This document shows positions 12,729-26,319 of a stretch of DNA of 64,000 nucleotides, one piece after another. The notes under the pieces are model-generated. The model was not told the DNA's origin. It saw only the letters and a program-made list of their open reading frames with translations, and searched no databases. Position numbers and translations under genes: made by a program. The stretch is taken from assembly GCA_963580455.1 (NCBI GenBank), contig OY756970.1, forward strand, positions 18,476,001 to 18,540,000, in the 5' to 3' direction. The DNA comes from Euonymus europaeus (lineage: Eukaryota > Streptophyta > Magnoliopsida > Celastrales > Celastraceae). The stretch's first letter is position 1, and every line of letters begins with the position of its first letter.

Positions 12729-14241
12729 CCTAACATAATACTGAGACATGATCTCATTGAGTTTTGTTTCTATTGAGTTAAAGCCACGTTGGGACATGAG
12801 CCTGTTGAACTATGCTCCATGTCTTGCCTCGACGACCAAGATTCTCCTTGGTAGCTTAGCCCGAAAAGAAGGTACTTGAGTAAAATTAGAAACAATACAT
12901 ACCTAATAAACTTAATAATGTAGTATAAATTTATTTTAGTAAGGTGTGCAAAGAACATTCATCGCAAATTTGGCTCATTGTTGTTGTGTAAAGTGGTCAT
13001 TATGACAGGTGAAAATGAGAGGGAAGGCCAAGCGGGAGAAAATCATTTGTAGAGTCAACCCAAGAGGAAAATAAGATGCCAGACAATTTTGCAGGAATCC
13101 CAATGTCATGCAATCATGGATCCCAACAACTGAAATTTTTTGTAGGAATGACAATCTCAAGGATCATGCTACAAACTTTATAAAATAAATGATCAGATTT
13201 AACCAAGTATCCTCTCATAATTGTCACATTTTAGTGTCTGTTTGATAGAAAATATGTCTGATAGAGTATACGATGGAATAGAGAATAATGTCTGAAACTA
13301 TGTTTCACAAAGTATAATGGACTGCCACCATTTGTTCTCGTAGATCATGAGATTCACAATTACACCCTAAACCCAGCTGTTGATGTATAAGTTGAGTAGA
13401 AAATTCAAAACTCCTTACAATCACATATGAGAGTTTTCAATGGAATGTCCCTATAAACAAGTACAAGATAGTCTTTCTAATGTATATATTTTTTTAAAAT
13501 TCAAAATTGTTCATAGATCGCAACAATAATAAACATCCATGAAAGTGGGTATACTTTAGGATTCGAAGATATGAGTGACGAAAAAAAAAGTTTTAGATCG
13601 GATAACATAAGGTATACAAAATATTTTTATGTCCAGACCTGAATTATTTAAAATCAGACAAATAAATAAGATAATAATCAAATTCGAGTTAATATTTAGA
13701 CAATTAAATTAGGTAAATTTTTTGTATTTAAACCAAGATTTCAGACATGTCACTTATATGTCAAACTTGATTTAATCTAGGTCGAATAAATTTAGCCATC
13801 CGAACTAGACAGAGTTTTGTCATACCTATCTGCAGCTCTCTAAATCTACCGCACCCCACTTAGGCCATTTTGAATTTGCATTTCTAAAATAGTTAATTCC
13901 AAAAAATTATTTATCAATTATCTCTATATTTATAGCTACCTAATAAGCCTTTGACAAAAAGTAAAAGGTTCATGGATTTGATCTCCACATACACTTTTAC
14001 TGAGAAAAGAATTAATTATTTCACAAATACGATTTCCATCATAAAAAAAATGTTCTTAATATAAAAAAATAAATGTTCCAAATAGTCCCGTGGTCCTTTT
14101 ATAAGTTTTAAATTCTAAAAAGTTGTTTCACTTTTACTACATAAAAAGGGTGTTTATGAGATGAAATAAAAGTTTTGGGGCGGAGGGGGGATTTAGAATA
14201 AATAATTGTTTTCCGATACTTTAATTTGCCCCCTTCGTCAC

Positions 14242-14249
14242 GCGCCAAA
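14242..14249 (-). promoter_or_regulatory. E2F-type site upstream of RAD54
   Basis: GCGCCAAA here is TTTGGCGC on the other strand, a perfect E2F consensus match, 46 bp before the RAD54 ATG. Plant DNA repair and replication genes are commonly E2F targets at S phase. The position makes it plausible; binding is not shown. Confidence 0.65.
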
Positions 14250-14294
14250 CCTCCTGATTTAAAAAGGAGCACTTAAACCCTCAACGGAACGTCC

Positions 14295-17200
14295 ATGGAA
14301 GGCGAGGAAGAAGAGGTTCTCTCGCTATCCAATCCTGAAGATTCTAGCGATGAATATTTCATTGATGAAGAAGATGATTCCATCAAAGACAGAAACGACG
14401 AAAACCATGAAGAGATCGATGAGCGATTTCCTCAGCCGCCTGATGAAGATCGAAAATCACAGAACGTCGATGCTCTCGTGAGGTAATTTTTGAAATTAGC
14501 TTCAGGTTACACCTAATTTTATTTTGGGATCTGGATTTTTTTTCAAAGGAAGGAATTTCTTTATGAAGTAGAATCTGATACTCTCGCCCAAGTAGGAGTT
14601 GAGGATTTTAGTTCCCGAACTCTGAAAATATCGGCGCAGCCTTATATTAGAAGGAAAAAACAGAGGTTTACGTAAATTTATTCTTTCATTTACCTGATAT
14701 GGCCTCTAATTTGATATGTGAATCTGTAGGGTCAATCTAGGGTTTTGATCCGAGATTTCTTAATGAACGGTAAATCTGTACAAGGAGTATACATCTAGAA
14801 AGATTTTTTTTTTTTACTTTGAATCTCATCAACTAACTGATATATTATTCGGATGGTACATTAACTTGGTCGCGTGCATAATTTTAAATCGTTCTATTTG
14901 TTTTAAAAAATATTTGGGCGCAATTCACTAAATTCAAAGAACATTTGAACTTGGATTTGTTAGAGGCAACCTTGTTGTGAGAAGACAGTCACTGCTTCCG
15001 CGAGTTCTTTCAGTGACAGGAGCGGCTTTTTGTCGGAAACCTTTTAAGCCACCCAGTTCTAATGGCTATGATGATGGGAATGAACAGCTTGCTCGTCGTC
15101 TTTGTGCCCGCAAACGGTTTGTTCCATGGGGATCTTCGAGGCCAGTGTTGGTTACAATAATCAATCAGTTGCATGTACCAACAGTAGAGAAAGATGTAGA
15201 AGACGAAAATGTGACTCTGCCACCTGGGGTGAATCCTTTGGTGTTGTGGCAACCTGAAAAATCTGAGGATGGAAATAATTCGTTGCCTATAATGGTGGAT
15301 CCTTTGCTTGTGCGTTTCCTCCGACCTCATCAAAGGTATTGTTTGATATGAAAGCTCTGATATAAGGTTTTAATATCTGCATATTGCCATTCTTTGCACA
15401 AATGATCAATAATGACATCTTCTCCTAGTGTTGTATACTGTATAAAGGTAATGCTAATCTTTTCTACATGAATAAAGTTATTGGTTTCCAGAACCATCCA
15501 AAGTCTAGAGGCATTCATTCATTCAGTCAGTTATATTATTTTTGTCCAGCGAAGTGTTTTCTGCATGGTTATGTCAGGCATCGCACAATGACAATTCATA
15601 CTCTTGATCACAATAGTATTTGACTAGTTTTTCTGGCATTGTTTTGGTAAAAATTTTCTCGTTGTCGTGCAGAGAAGGGGTTCAATTCATTTTTGAATGT
15701 GTATCGGGGTTATATACTGCAGCCAACATACATGGATGCATTCTTGCTGACGATATGGGGTAATATCTTATCTTCTTTGGGGTATATGACGTGGCAGTGT
15801 CTATTATTTTTGTTGACGATTTTTATTTTTATTTTTACTTTAAACTTGTTAATGTTTGTGTGCTTGGTTCATTTTGTAGTTTAGGAAAGACGTTGCAGTC
15901 AATTAGTCTACTGTACACTCTTCTCTGTCAAGGCTTTGATGGAAAACCGATGGTTAGGAAAGCTCTCATTGTCACCCCGACCAGTCTTGTAAGTAATTGG
16001 GAGGCTGAAATAACAAAGTGGATTGGACAACGAGTTCAGCTTATAGCTCTCTGTGAAAGCACCAAAGATGATGTTGTTTCTGGAATCAACAATTTCACAA
16101 GCCCCTGGAGTTCTTTACAGGTAAGTTTGCACTATAGTTTTAGTAATTTGAATTACATGTGTGCTAACTTAAATATTATCTTCCCAGGTCTTGATTGTTT
16201 CATATGAAACATTTCGGATGCATTCATCAAAATTTAGCGGCAGTGGTTCTTGTGACCTTCTCATATGTGACGAGGCACACAGGCTTAAAAATGACCAGAC
16301 AGCAACAAACCGGGTATGGCAAGTATAGTTTTATTGTTCCTAATGCAATCGAGTTTGTTAGATGGCATTCTCTTGTCCATTTTCTAAAATCATTCATGCG
16401 CATTCATTCAGGCATTGGCTGCTTTATCGTGCAAGCGGCGTATTTTGTTATCAGGAACTCCAATGCAGGTGACAACCATTTGTGAGAAGCAATATTTTGT
16501 GTTATGGTTAATGCAGCTGTTTATATTTCGTTGTATCTTTATCTTGATTTGTATCCATGCAGAACGACCTAGAAGAGTTCTTTGCCATGGTTAACTTTAC
16601 AAATCCAGGAATTCTGGGAGATGCTTCATATTTTCGCCGTTACTATGAGGTAAGCTGTACTTTGTATACAATACAACAAAAAAACTTTAACATTACAGTT
16701 TACAAACACACCATGCCCAAATCACGAAGAGCAGTCCCTATGATTCGTTCCTTTTTAATACATTTGTTCAAATAACAAACTTCTGTAGCTGCCCATATTA
16801 TAAATTGCATTGTTACAAGTTATATGCACTTAGTATAGGTTGCTCTGGCTTGGATAAAGGTGTCCTGTAGAAAATCAAGGCTTAAAATTTTGAAAGCCTA
16901 GAAGTAAGGCAGGATTTTTATGCAATCCTCATTTGCTGGAAAGAAGACACTGATGAACAGACAGATAGACACAAGAGAGGTGTGTCTGACCTAGTTGGAA
17001 AAAAAATTGGATGCATGCTTTGTAAATAAATCCAATTATATGTTCATTAGCATGATTGATTTTGCGACTTAACCATGCTTGAAGTTTATTAAGGCTTGAG
17101 GCTCCACTTTTGTCTAGTAAACCCTTGCATTGACGCATGATATACGAAGAAGAAGAATGTAGACACAAGCAAGGGCAAGCCTTTGGCCAAGAGGTAGAGA

Positions 17201-20200
17201 CGTAGAGTTGCATGAACAATCTAGAGGTCACAGGTTCAATTCTGTAAATAGTATCTCCACATATTATGTGGGGATTAGGTATGCGACTATGCGTACATCT
17301 TGTTTGTCCCTATCCCCAGTCACCGCGGGACCCTTGTGCACAGGAATTGTTTACGTTATATGGAGCTATCAAATTTTAAACATATGAGACATCTAGTATA
17401 TGTACTAATACATTTAAAATGTGACCCTTATTTTGTTTTTTTGATAAGTTGGGAATCTTATGTTATCTTTGGAAAATTTGTAAGGCTGAATGGCTGATAT
17501 AGTGCAAGATGTGATTGACATGACAAGACATCTTCTCTCAAACAATTAGATTGATCATATTTCAAAGCTCTGTTTTGTCTTCTGCATGAGTTTATTGAAC
17601 CCTATATATATCTTAGATTATCCAGGCGGCTATTTCTACTGAAAACTCTTTCATGCCAAGATAAAGTAGGCATTTTATTTCTTCACCTGGATATACTTTT
17701 TGTGCTCTAGTAGTGTTGTGAATAACTGATATTTGTTCTATTACATGCTTGCTCTAGCAACTCTTGAGAGGTCTGGCTGCTTGAGTATGTCATTGCCCAT
17801 ATATTTCATTGAAACTCTCGTCTAGATAGAGCTGGTACTCAGCAAAACAACATAAAAGTTAAGCAAACCCATCAACTTTTCTGCGACAAAAAAAGAAATC
17901 TCATAATTGATCTGAATTTTTTGGTTATAGCATCATTTAAATCATAAATATGCTAGGAAACGGATATCTTGATGTTTTAGTAAGCTGGCAGGAGACAAGA
18001 AGTCATGAATTTCCCCTTGCTATATTGATGTTATCTATCAACTTAACAATATGACTTGGAATAGCGAAATATGATTTTCTTAGGCTGGCTTTTCTTTGAG
18101 GTCATCTCTTATTAATATTAAGCAACTTTTCTTCATTCTCCTTTTGCAATCAATTAAAAGTTGCTTATTGTTTTTTGTTTTTAAAATAACAATATTGAAG
18201 ACACCAATTATTTGCGGTAGAGAACCAACTGCTACTGAAGAAGAGAAGAAGCTAGGCACTCAGCGCTCTACAGAGCTAAGTTTGAAAGTAAATCAGGTAC
18301 TTTTTTCCTTTTATCAAACAAGTTGGAGTTAATTGCAAAAGCCAACGGAAGAATTATGGTAGCGTCTTTCGTAGTCGCTTCTGGGTATTTTTTAATTAAT
18401 GGTTACTCCATAATAAGATATTATTCTTATTTTGACTGATTAATATATTAACGATTAAATGATATATTTGTGTATAGTTTATATTGAGAAGAACCAACGC
18501 TTTGCTATCAAATCACCTCCCACCAAAGGTAGTCTCCATCTTCTGATATATATTCCATATGCCTCATTTAAAAAATTATCATTTCCTCTATAAGCTTATG
18601 GTTTAGCTGTTCTTCTAGTTTTTAAGAAGGCAGAGTGTTGTATAGCACAAGCTTAGTAGACATATAATTTCAGTCTCTTAAGCCATTTGCCTGGAATTGT
18701 TCTAATGCGAGATGTCATTTGGCCTAACTATTGCGATCCATATTTGATTTGCTCCTCTGGGTTCACATTTGTCAGTAATGCCAAAATAGAACTGCCAATG
18801 ATTTTTCATTCGGGAGGCCAAACTGCATTGGAAAGTAATAATTTTATGATCTTAATATGTCCAAATGGATAATTGGAGAGCTATGCCTTTGCAACAGCAT
18901 ATACCATCATGTTTTTCTGGGCATTTATATGCCTTGATAAATTTGGATGGCAACCAAAAGCCTAGAAAGGAAAACTTTATCATTTTTTATATGATCTCTT
19001 TAAGCAGGCATTTTTTTCTTCTTCAAATGTCTTGTTTTATGGGGTTTAAGTAGGTGCTGTAATTATCTGCATTCACATTGTCTTGCCATGTTTTTGTTTG
19101 AAGTGCGCTCAGAGAAATAAATGTTTTTTTTGGGCAAAAGATGATTGATGAAGGTTTCTTTTCGCCAAATTAACTACCTTGCTCTTTACTTGTGATTGTG
19201 ATTTGCATAATTGCATTACCATTGTTGGATTCTGAACCCTGGTCTCCTTTTCAGATAATTGAAGTTGTTTGTTGCAAGTTGACTCCTTTGCAGTTGGTGC
19301 TGTATAACCATTTTTTACACTCCAAAAATGTATGTTTTCATTCCTAATGAGTCGCCATGTAGATTTTGTGATAAATATTAGTATTTTCTGTTACAACAAG
19401 TCAACGAAAATACCCCACTGAAGAGCTTGCCATCTTGTGGTTCTTGAGAGTAGGTTAAAAGGGCAATTACGGAAGAAGCAAAACAATCAAAGATTTTGGC
19501 ATACATTACTGCACTGAAAAAGCTCTGCAATCATCCAAAGGTATAGAAGTGTGTAAAGTAATTATTGGATGTTACTGTTGTGTATTCATTCTTGTGAACC
19601 TGTACAGATGCAGGAGCATTCTCAGATTGGGTCTATGGTAGTTTAAGCATTGTCTGAATTGTTCAACATTATATATGCTTCTCTAGATTTATTTATGGTG
19701 AATGATGAAAATATTTGTGGGGTACCAAATAGCTTGTTTATTGAGAACAAAATGGCAATCTCTTCCGTGATATAGGTATTGAACTTGTTTGGTTTACCTT
19801 GTTTGTATTAATTGTCAGGTTTCGTCACTCATGAGTCTGTCAATAAACTGAATACGTTTAGACAATTTTCTGATATATGTTGTGAAACTGGAACTAGGTG
19901 AATCCGGTGGAAAAAAAGCTTCCTTTAGGAAATATTAGACCATGAAATCAGTTCATTGTGCTGCGGAGCTAGTTTGATGGAGCTTTTGATGCTCTCTCAT
20001 ATATTTTAATAATTCATCCAGATTATTTTATTGCACACAGTTGCCCAACTTTAAAATTGAAACACCCTGTTTCTTCAAGAAGATGTTTGAGGAAAAAATA
20101 ATTTCTTATATCACATGAGACAGCCCTAGTTTAGATAATTTAATGGTGCTTTTGATTTCTTCAATAATGTTCTTTGCCTTACACTATACATTTGACATCT

Positions 20201-23200
20201 ACATTAATCTAATTTTTGGTGAAGGCTTTTATCTGAGTTTCGGCAATACCTCCATTTTCTTGAAAGATACTTCTCTTTTGTAGCTTATTTATGATACCAT
20301 AAGAAGTGGAAGTCCTGGAATTTCAGGGTTCGAGGACTGTATGCACTTTTTCCCTGCTGAGATGTTCTCTAAGAGGTGAGTTTTTTTTTTTTTTTTTTCA
20401 CCGTATATTGGGTTCTATGTTCACTTTTCTCAGAGCATTTTGCTGCTTCTATTGGTAGATCTGGAACATGGGCTGGTGGTGATGGGGCTTGGGTTGAACT
20501 GTCAGGCAAAATGCATGTGTTGGCTCGGCTACTGGCCCACCTACGTCAGAGAACTGACGATCGGATTGTTCTCGTCTCAAACTATACCCAGGTATTCTAG
20601 GTTTTGATTTTTGCTAACATAACTTTTCCAGTAGTGCATGTACATATCAATGTTTTCGTTGCCTCGTTTGTTTCCAATCTGATACCCCTAAGAACAGAAA
20701 ATTTTACCTGCCTGGCTATTGTTGAATCAATTGTTATAGGTAGTGGATCTATACCCCTTTCTTTAGTTAATGGGGTGGGGCTGCTGAAAAATCTAATGGC
20801 CGAAGGTGTAACTTATATCTTAAGATTGTATCCTATGACAGTTTTCTTTTAGAAACCATGTTCTAGAAAAAGCACGTCATTTCTATATGCTGCCTATGCA
20901 TGTTAAATCTGAAATTGGCCACGCAATGAACTAAGGACAAGCCTCTTTTATTTTTAACAAATTGGTTTCTTATTGCAACTAAAGCCATTTTATTAGACTT
21001 TCTTTTATCGAGGGAATCTGGATTTTATTTATTATCATGATATGGATCGACTGTAATGCACCAGACATTGGATCTTTTTGCTCAATTATGTCGTGAGAGA
21101 AGATATCCCAACTTGAGGCTTGATGGGACTACATCTATTGGTAAGAGGCAAAAATTGGTTAATCGCTTCAATGACCCATCCAAGGTGAAATATTTCTTTG
21201 CTGGACGATGTCCTCCCTCTGTTCAAATCCCCATCCCACATTAAGCTAATGGAAGCATTTTGCAGGATGAGTTTGTGTTTCTTCTAAGCAGCAAGGCGGG
21301 TGGTTGTGGCCTCAATTTAATTGGTGGAAATCGACTTGTGTTGTTTGATCCAGACTGGAATCCTGCTAATGACAAACAAGTAACTAATTAAGAATTAAAA
21401 GTTCATATAGTGCTGCATACATTAACTCCCAGTAATTGATCTCAAATAAGATTATTTTTAATTGCTGCATACATTAACTCCCAATAATCAGGCTGCTGCG
21501 AGAGTTTGGAGGGATGGGCAAAAGAAAAGAGTATACATCTATAGACTTCTAAGCACTGGAACGATTGAAGAAAAAGTACTTGATTTATTCTCTGTCTGCC
21601 ACTTTGATGCCTTTTCTTTATAAACAATCAAGTGGCTTCCAACCACATTGACACGTTCTTCTAACTCCGTAGGTCTACCAGCGTCAAATGTCAAAAGAAG
21701 GGCTTCAGAAAGTTATTCAACAGGAGCAAACAGATAGCCTTGTGACAGAGGTTCTTTTTTTGTTACTCTTTGTGTGCTTTGTAATTTACTCCTAGATGCA
21801 GGCCATATAATCTATCCAAATTGCAGGGGAACCTTCTTTCAACTGAAGACTTGCGTGACCTGTTCACATTTCATGAGAATGTGAGGTAATTACTTGTCTT
21901 AGTAATTGACTATGCCATGGATGTATCCACATTGAAAGGCTCTGGTGAATATAATATTTATAGTATTTACTGATCTATGTTTTCTGCTTAAATATTTCAA
22001 GCTGGCATAACTCCTATTAATGTGGATGCAATGCATAATCTAGTTCTAGCAGGCGAATTAAGTAGAAACAAGAAAGAGAAGGGCAGGAGGGAAGTCCATT
22101 TATTTCCCTCAGTGTCTAGTGAGTGGTGACGAGAGTGAAGTCACTCCCGTTCCTCTGGTAGCCAATTGAGCATATTGATAATGATTTTAGGATTTACATA
22201 AATCTACATTTCATATCATCACCAAGAGAATACCGATGATCTGTACAATTTTATTTGTATCATTCATTTTATTCTTCTTACAAATAGAAGCAATAATGCA
22301 TGATATTATTAAATTGAATTATTATATTTTACTCCTTTTCTTTTTGGGGTAGTTCTAGTAATATAATGTTGGACATTAAATCTTTGGCAAGAGCTGAAGA
22401 CATGCCACTGGCAGTACTTTCATTCTTTTAATTTTACAAGTTTCGAGGGTATAATTTTGTCCAATGATGAGTTGCTTCATTACTACTTAAGAGTAACAAA
22501 TTCAACTACGAACAGCCTTTCTGCAATGCAAGGCTAGGCTAGGTTACCTCATCTGCCCTCCTTGGACCTTGTCACCACTACAGGAGCTTTACGTGTTGGA
22601 TGTTGTTTCTTTTCTTTTTCTTTTTTGTGAAAATTCAATGAGTGATGCTTATCAGTATCAGCTTCATGAATAGCGTCTGTGGACTTTTTTTTTGATTTTT
22701 CTCTAAATATGTACATAGGTCTGAAATTCATGAAAAGATGAACTGTCACCGTTGCCAAATTCATGATAATGAGCTGGATAGTGAAGACAGAGATGGATAT
22801 GGAAATGGAGACAGATCAGTAAATTGTGGTCAAGCTGACCAACAGGTTAATGATATAGGTGGATTTGCAAGAATTACTGGATGCTTGAATAGGTTAAAGA
22901 GCTCAGAGAATCAGGTAAACTATACCATTTAAATAAATGTAGTAGTATCTCATTTTTTGGGGTATCTGATTTTGTATGTATCTTCTACTTCTTTTATAGG
23001 TAGGGACACCTCTGGAAGAGGATTTGGGGAGCTGGGGACATCATTTTAATGCGGCATCCGTGCCTGATGCTATACTTCAAGCCTCAGCTGGCGATGAGGT
23101 GTGCCACTATGAAACTTTATTGATGGTTTCCTGCATTGTGGTGGCTTTACATTAGCTTGTCATATTTCTGCTAATTTTATAGAATCCATAAAGTAATAAT

Positions 23201-24438
23201 ATTATACGAACATGTGATCTAGTGGTAGAGTTGTAGGGATGCAAGATAAAAGTTGCATGTTCAATTTATAAAAACAGCCTCTCCACATATTATGTGGGTA
23301 AGGTCCGCATATATCTTGCATCTCCCTGATCCCGCCCATTGGGGGTGTCTTGTGCATTGAAATTGTTTACCTTTTTTTATAAGATAATAATACATCTTGG
23401 ATAAAATATAATAAGCTGTAGAAAATAATTGAAAACATACCTTAAGGTCCGGTTACATCCTGCCTGTTCCCAATCTCGTCCACTGCAAGACTCTTGTGCA
23501 TGTGAGTTGTTTACCTTTTTTATAAGAAAATAATAAATCCTGAATAAAATATAATAAGCTGTGGAAAATAATTGAAAACACACTTTTCTGAGCTGATGTT
23601 AGAGGACAAAGGCGCACCTTCTGTGGTGAGTAAGAGAAATGTAAAATAGTGTTTACTTTTGTCCTTTTCTTTAGTTATAGTTTCAGTATGGACGAGAAGG
23701 TTGATTACAAATATATTTTGCACTGCAACAACTACAAATCACTTGTCTCAGACAAAGGGTCTTTGGTTATGGACGACGTTTGTAATATATGATAGGAGTA
23801 TCTATTTCCCTCGCAGCATTTCTTTTCTGAATTACAGTTACTTGTTTTTACACCTGGAATGCACCAAAGCACAAAGCATCAAACATGTGGATCTTTACTT
23901 GCACGTAGGTCACCGAAATAAATTATATATATACATATTTTGTAAATAAGAGTGATTAACAACTTTGTGAGATTACCCTCAAATAGATACATTCTATTGT
24001 CTAGAATCCATGAAATTTGCAGTATTTTTGTCCGACCTGAAGTATAATTAAATATATTTTACTCGTGAAATCACGACGTTGCAGGTTACATTTGTGTTTA
24101 CAAACCAAGTGGATGGAAAGCTTGTACCTATAGACTCAATGGCTAGTCCAAAGATTCAGGGAACGGAAAGAAACGAGGACCAATTCAATGTCAAAGGGAA
24201 TCTCCAACGAAATTGTAAGTTATCTCGACCTCAAAATACTCCGCAATTTGTTTCTCCTGTTAGGAGGGTTTCTATGGACAGCTTATCCGCGTCTTCCAAG
24301 CCCATGCAAAAGAAAATTGTGAAATCAACAAGAACTTTGAAAGGTGCTGTAAAACCTAAACTTAATCTTGGAAATCAGTTACCTATCAAAAGATCATCCC
24401 CACATGCTGCAGATCATGATGATGATGACTTTGACTAA
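14295..24438 (+). CDS. RAD54: RAD54, SWI2/SNF2 recombination-repair translocase
   Basis: ATP-driven dsDNA translocase that works with RAD51 in homologous recombination. Exons: 14295-14482, 14964-15335, 15673-15759, 15880-16120, 16188-16313, 16412-16468, 16563-16649, 18201-18296, 18478-18528, 19255-19329, 19454-19540, 20284-20375, 20459-20591, 21065-21184, 21266-21379, 21492-21575, 21673-21750, 21827-21885, 22719-22914, 23000-23098, 24085-24438. The phases join to 931 residues, close to the Arabidopsis length. Helicase motifs: Walker A DDMGLGKT (about 213-220), DEAH (324-327), LSGTPMQND (about 352-359), GGCGLNLIG, and motif [15 protein letters not shown] (about 642-654). The acidic N-terminus, [14 protein letters not shown] block and C-terminal [15 protein letters not shown] are plant RAD54 signatures. 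The protein ends DDDDFD. All catalytic motifs look intact. Confidence 0.96.
14549..14665 (+). other. Candidate cassette exon in RAD54 (117 nt, in frame)
   Basis: Between exon 1 and the next conserved exon, an open 117-nt segment has an acceptor (TTTCAAAG) and a donor (AGAG/GTTTAC). Its phase fits both neighbours, so inclusion adds 39 residues and keeps the frame. Known plant RAD54 proteins, as I recall them, join LVR directly to GNLVV, so skipping should give the standard protein. It may be an alternative exon, or chance. Confidence 0.45.
17174..17354 (+). mobile_element. Au-type SINE in RAD54 intron
   Basis: tRNA-derived head with GAGGTAGAG and a B-box-like GGTTCAATTC at 17233-17242. The body has CCACATATTATGTGGGGAT and TGCGTACATCTTG. 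The tail is GGGACCCTTGTGCACAGG...TTGTTTAC. The same order of blocks occurs at 23210 and 42297. Confidence 0.8.
23210..23371 (+). mobile_element. Au-type SINE in last RAD54 intron
   Basis: Head CTAGTGGTAGAGTTG, degenerate B box GTTCAATTT, body CCACATATTATGTGGG-TAAGGTCCGC, and tail TGTCTTGTGCATTG...TTGTTTACC. Its 3' half is included in a 144-bp tandem duplication. Confidence 0.78.
23299..23586 (+). repeat. 144-bp tandem duplication of SINE tail plus flank
   Basis: Unit 1 (23299-23442) and unit 2 (23443-23586) both run from TAAGGTCCG through CTTGTGCAT and GTTTACCTTTTT to a shared ATAATAAGCTGT-GAAAATAATTG flank. GTTTAC recurs exactly 144 bp apart. The units differ by scattered substitutions, so the event is not recent. 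Confidence 0.85.
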
Positions 24439-26319
24439 ATTTTTTGGCAGCTTGGATTAATAGTACTATACCTTATATTTTTCAATTGTTCAACCAATCT
24501 GTTTTGCACCATGTATTCTTTTATGGTGTAAATTGATACGACTCCGAATATATTTGAGTATCACAAAATCTCGCCAGAAATCAGATGCATGAATGCTCAG
24601 GTACTAGATTTAGCCTTCTGACTTGATTGGTTGGAAGCTTCTTGAACTGTAGATTAAAAAAAAACACCGCGGAAGCCATTGAAACGTGGAATGCTGGTAT
24701 TATGGCTACTTTTTTTTACGAGACAGTGGTTAAGTTGGTTTCTTCATCAACCCTTACCCTTTCCACATTATATATATGAAAGAATGAAAAGTGTCATTTC
24801 AAGTCTTTACTGGGGAAAAAATTAACATTACATGAAAGAGGTGGATAGCATCCACTCTTTTACGTACTGTTTGGGAAGGGGGAAAAATGAAGGTGAGTAA
24901 AATATGAAGGTAAAATGGAGAGAAATTGAAAATGTTGGGTGTTTGGGATGATAAGGTGAAATTTGGGGGTGAATTTTGTGAGTAAAATCTGGTGGGTCCC
25001 ATATATTTATTTTTACTCTCAAAACTGGAAGGAAAAGCTACGGATGGGAAAAACGTGGGTCTCACGTAGTAATTTACTACTCTATCTCTCACAATGAATT
25101 AATTGCATATATATAATACAATAGGTGGGGCTCATATTAATTGCTGTAAATAAATTAAAACTGATGGGTCCCACGTAATAACATATATGTGTGTGTATAT
25201 ATAATTTATAATTTATGTAATATATAAATAAATATCTATTAATACATATATAAATTTATATAAAGAGTAATATGGTAAATTTTATCAATTTTACAAATCC
25301 TAAAAATACAATTTTTCACATTTTTTTCATACTTTTTGAGTATCCAAACAATAAAAGATAGAATTAACTTTCCTTCTCCTCCCCTCCCCTCTCCTCCATT
25401 TTCCATTCCCCTTAAAATTTTCTTCCCCTCCCCTCCCCTCCCCTCCCCTCCTACCTCCCACCTCCCACCTCCCAAACAATACATTAGGGGATGGATTTAA
25501 GAAAATTCCATGAAGATCCCAGATTTACAGACGTCCGTTTTCTAGTATGCAATGTAATGAACTTTCTGGGGCTACAAGCGAAACACGGACGTCCGTATGT
25601 GAGGAACTCTCTCTATATGTATAGTCAAACCAACTTTATTTCCTTCTCAAGTGAAATGGATTGCTGGATTATATTGTAACCTGCTATTCAGATTTTCAAA
25701 CTCTAGGATTTCTTTTGTCAAATAATGACTTTGCCTGAAAGAAGGCAAAGGCAGAGTTAGAATTGGCATTCGAAAGATGGATAGCCAACCATTCTTCTCG
25801 TCCTTGATTTGAAGATAATCAGACCGAGAGTGGATGATATTATAATGCGAATCAAACTACACACTTTCTACTCGGCTTTACATCCAGGGTTTCCTACAAA
25901 AAGAACTTGTGTCGTACACATTTACAACTGAGTTGCCAACTCTGTACTCGGACAGTATTTTATACACCAACTCACCTGTCAGACACACACTCTACTCTAC
26001 CGAACACACGTTTAAACATACAAGATGTGAGATACAAAATTACGTTTCTCTGTACTCGATCACCAAGCATATGATTGATTACATTACAATATTTTACCTG
26101 TACACGTCACACCGGAAGAGGGACCCCAACAGCCAAAGAAAAAGGTATTTTACAGAGTCTGGCGGGTCCCTCAGCACACCAAAAACATGTTACAAACTCA
26201 GCTTCTCCATTCCACATTCCTAGGAGTCAGTTTTGCAGCTTTTGCCTTAATTCTCATAAAAACTTTTGAAAACATGCAAAACTAATGGCTCGTCCCCACA
26301 TTTTCAGATTGATAAGATA
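24439..26319. other. RAD54 3' region and convergent intergenic DNA
   Basis: Contains the RAD54 3'UTR, a MITE (24864-25482), a pyrimidine-rich tract and the likely 3'UTR of the convergent DUF829 gene. No further gene was seen. Confidence 0.6.
24864..25482. mobile_element. MITE with GTACTGTTTGGG / CCCAAACAATAC ends
   Basis: The ends GTACTGTTTGGG (24864-24875) and CCCAAACAATAC (25471-25482) form an inverted pair with one mismatch. The right side holds a (CCCCT)n-like pyrimidine tract at about 25375-25470. Internal blocks such as AAATTTACC and GGGACCCA reappear in reverse at 55948-56285, so at least two family members exist here. Confidence 0.65.

Larger units (their letters stand above)
11155..14241. 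other. Intergenic DNA, 3 kb, no supported gene
   Basis: Holds the ERF 3'UTR, AT-rich DNA, a TA/TG microsatellite near 12001 and a less AT-rich stretch at about 12130-12960 that looks repeat-derived but carries no convincing ORF or terminal structure. The short ORFs here show no recognisable domain. Confidence 0.6.
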
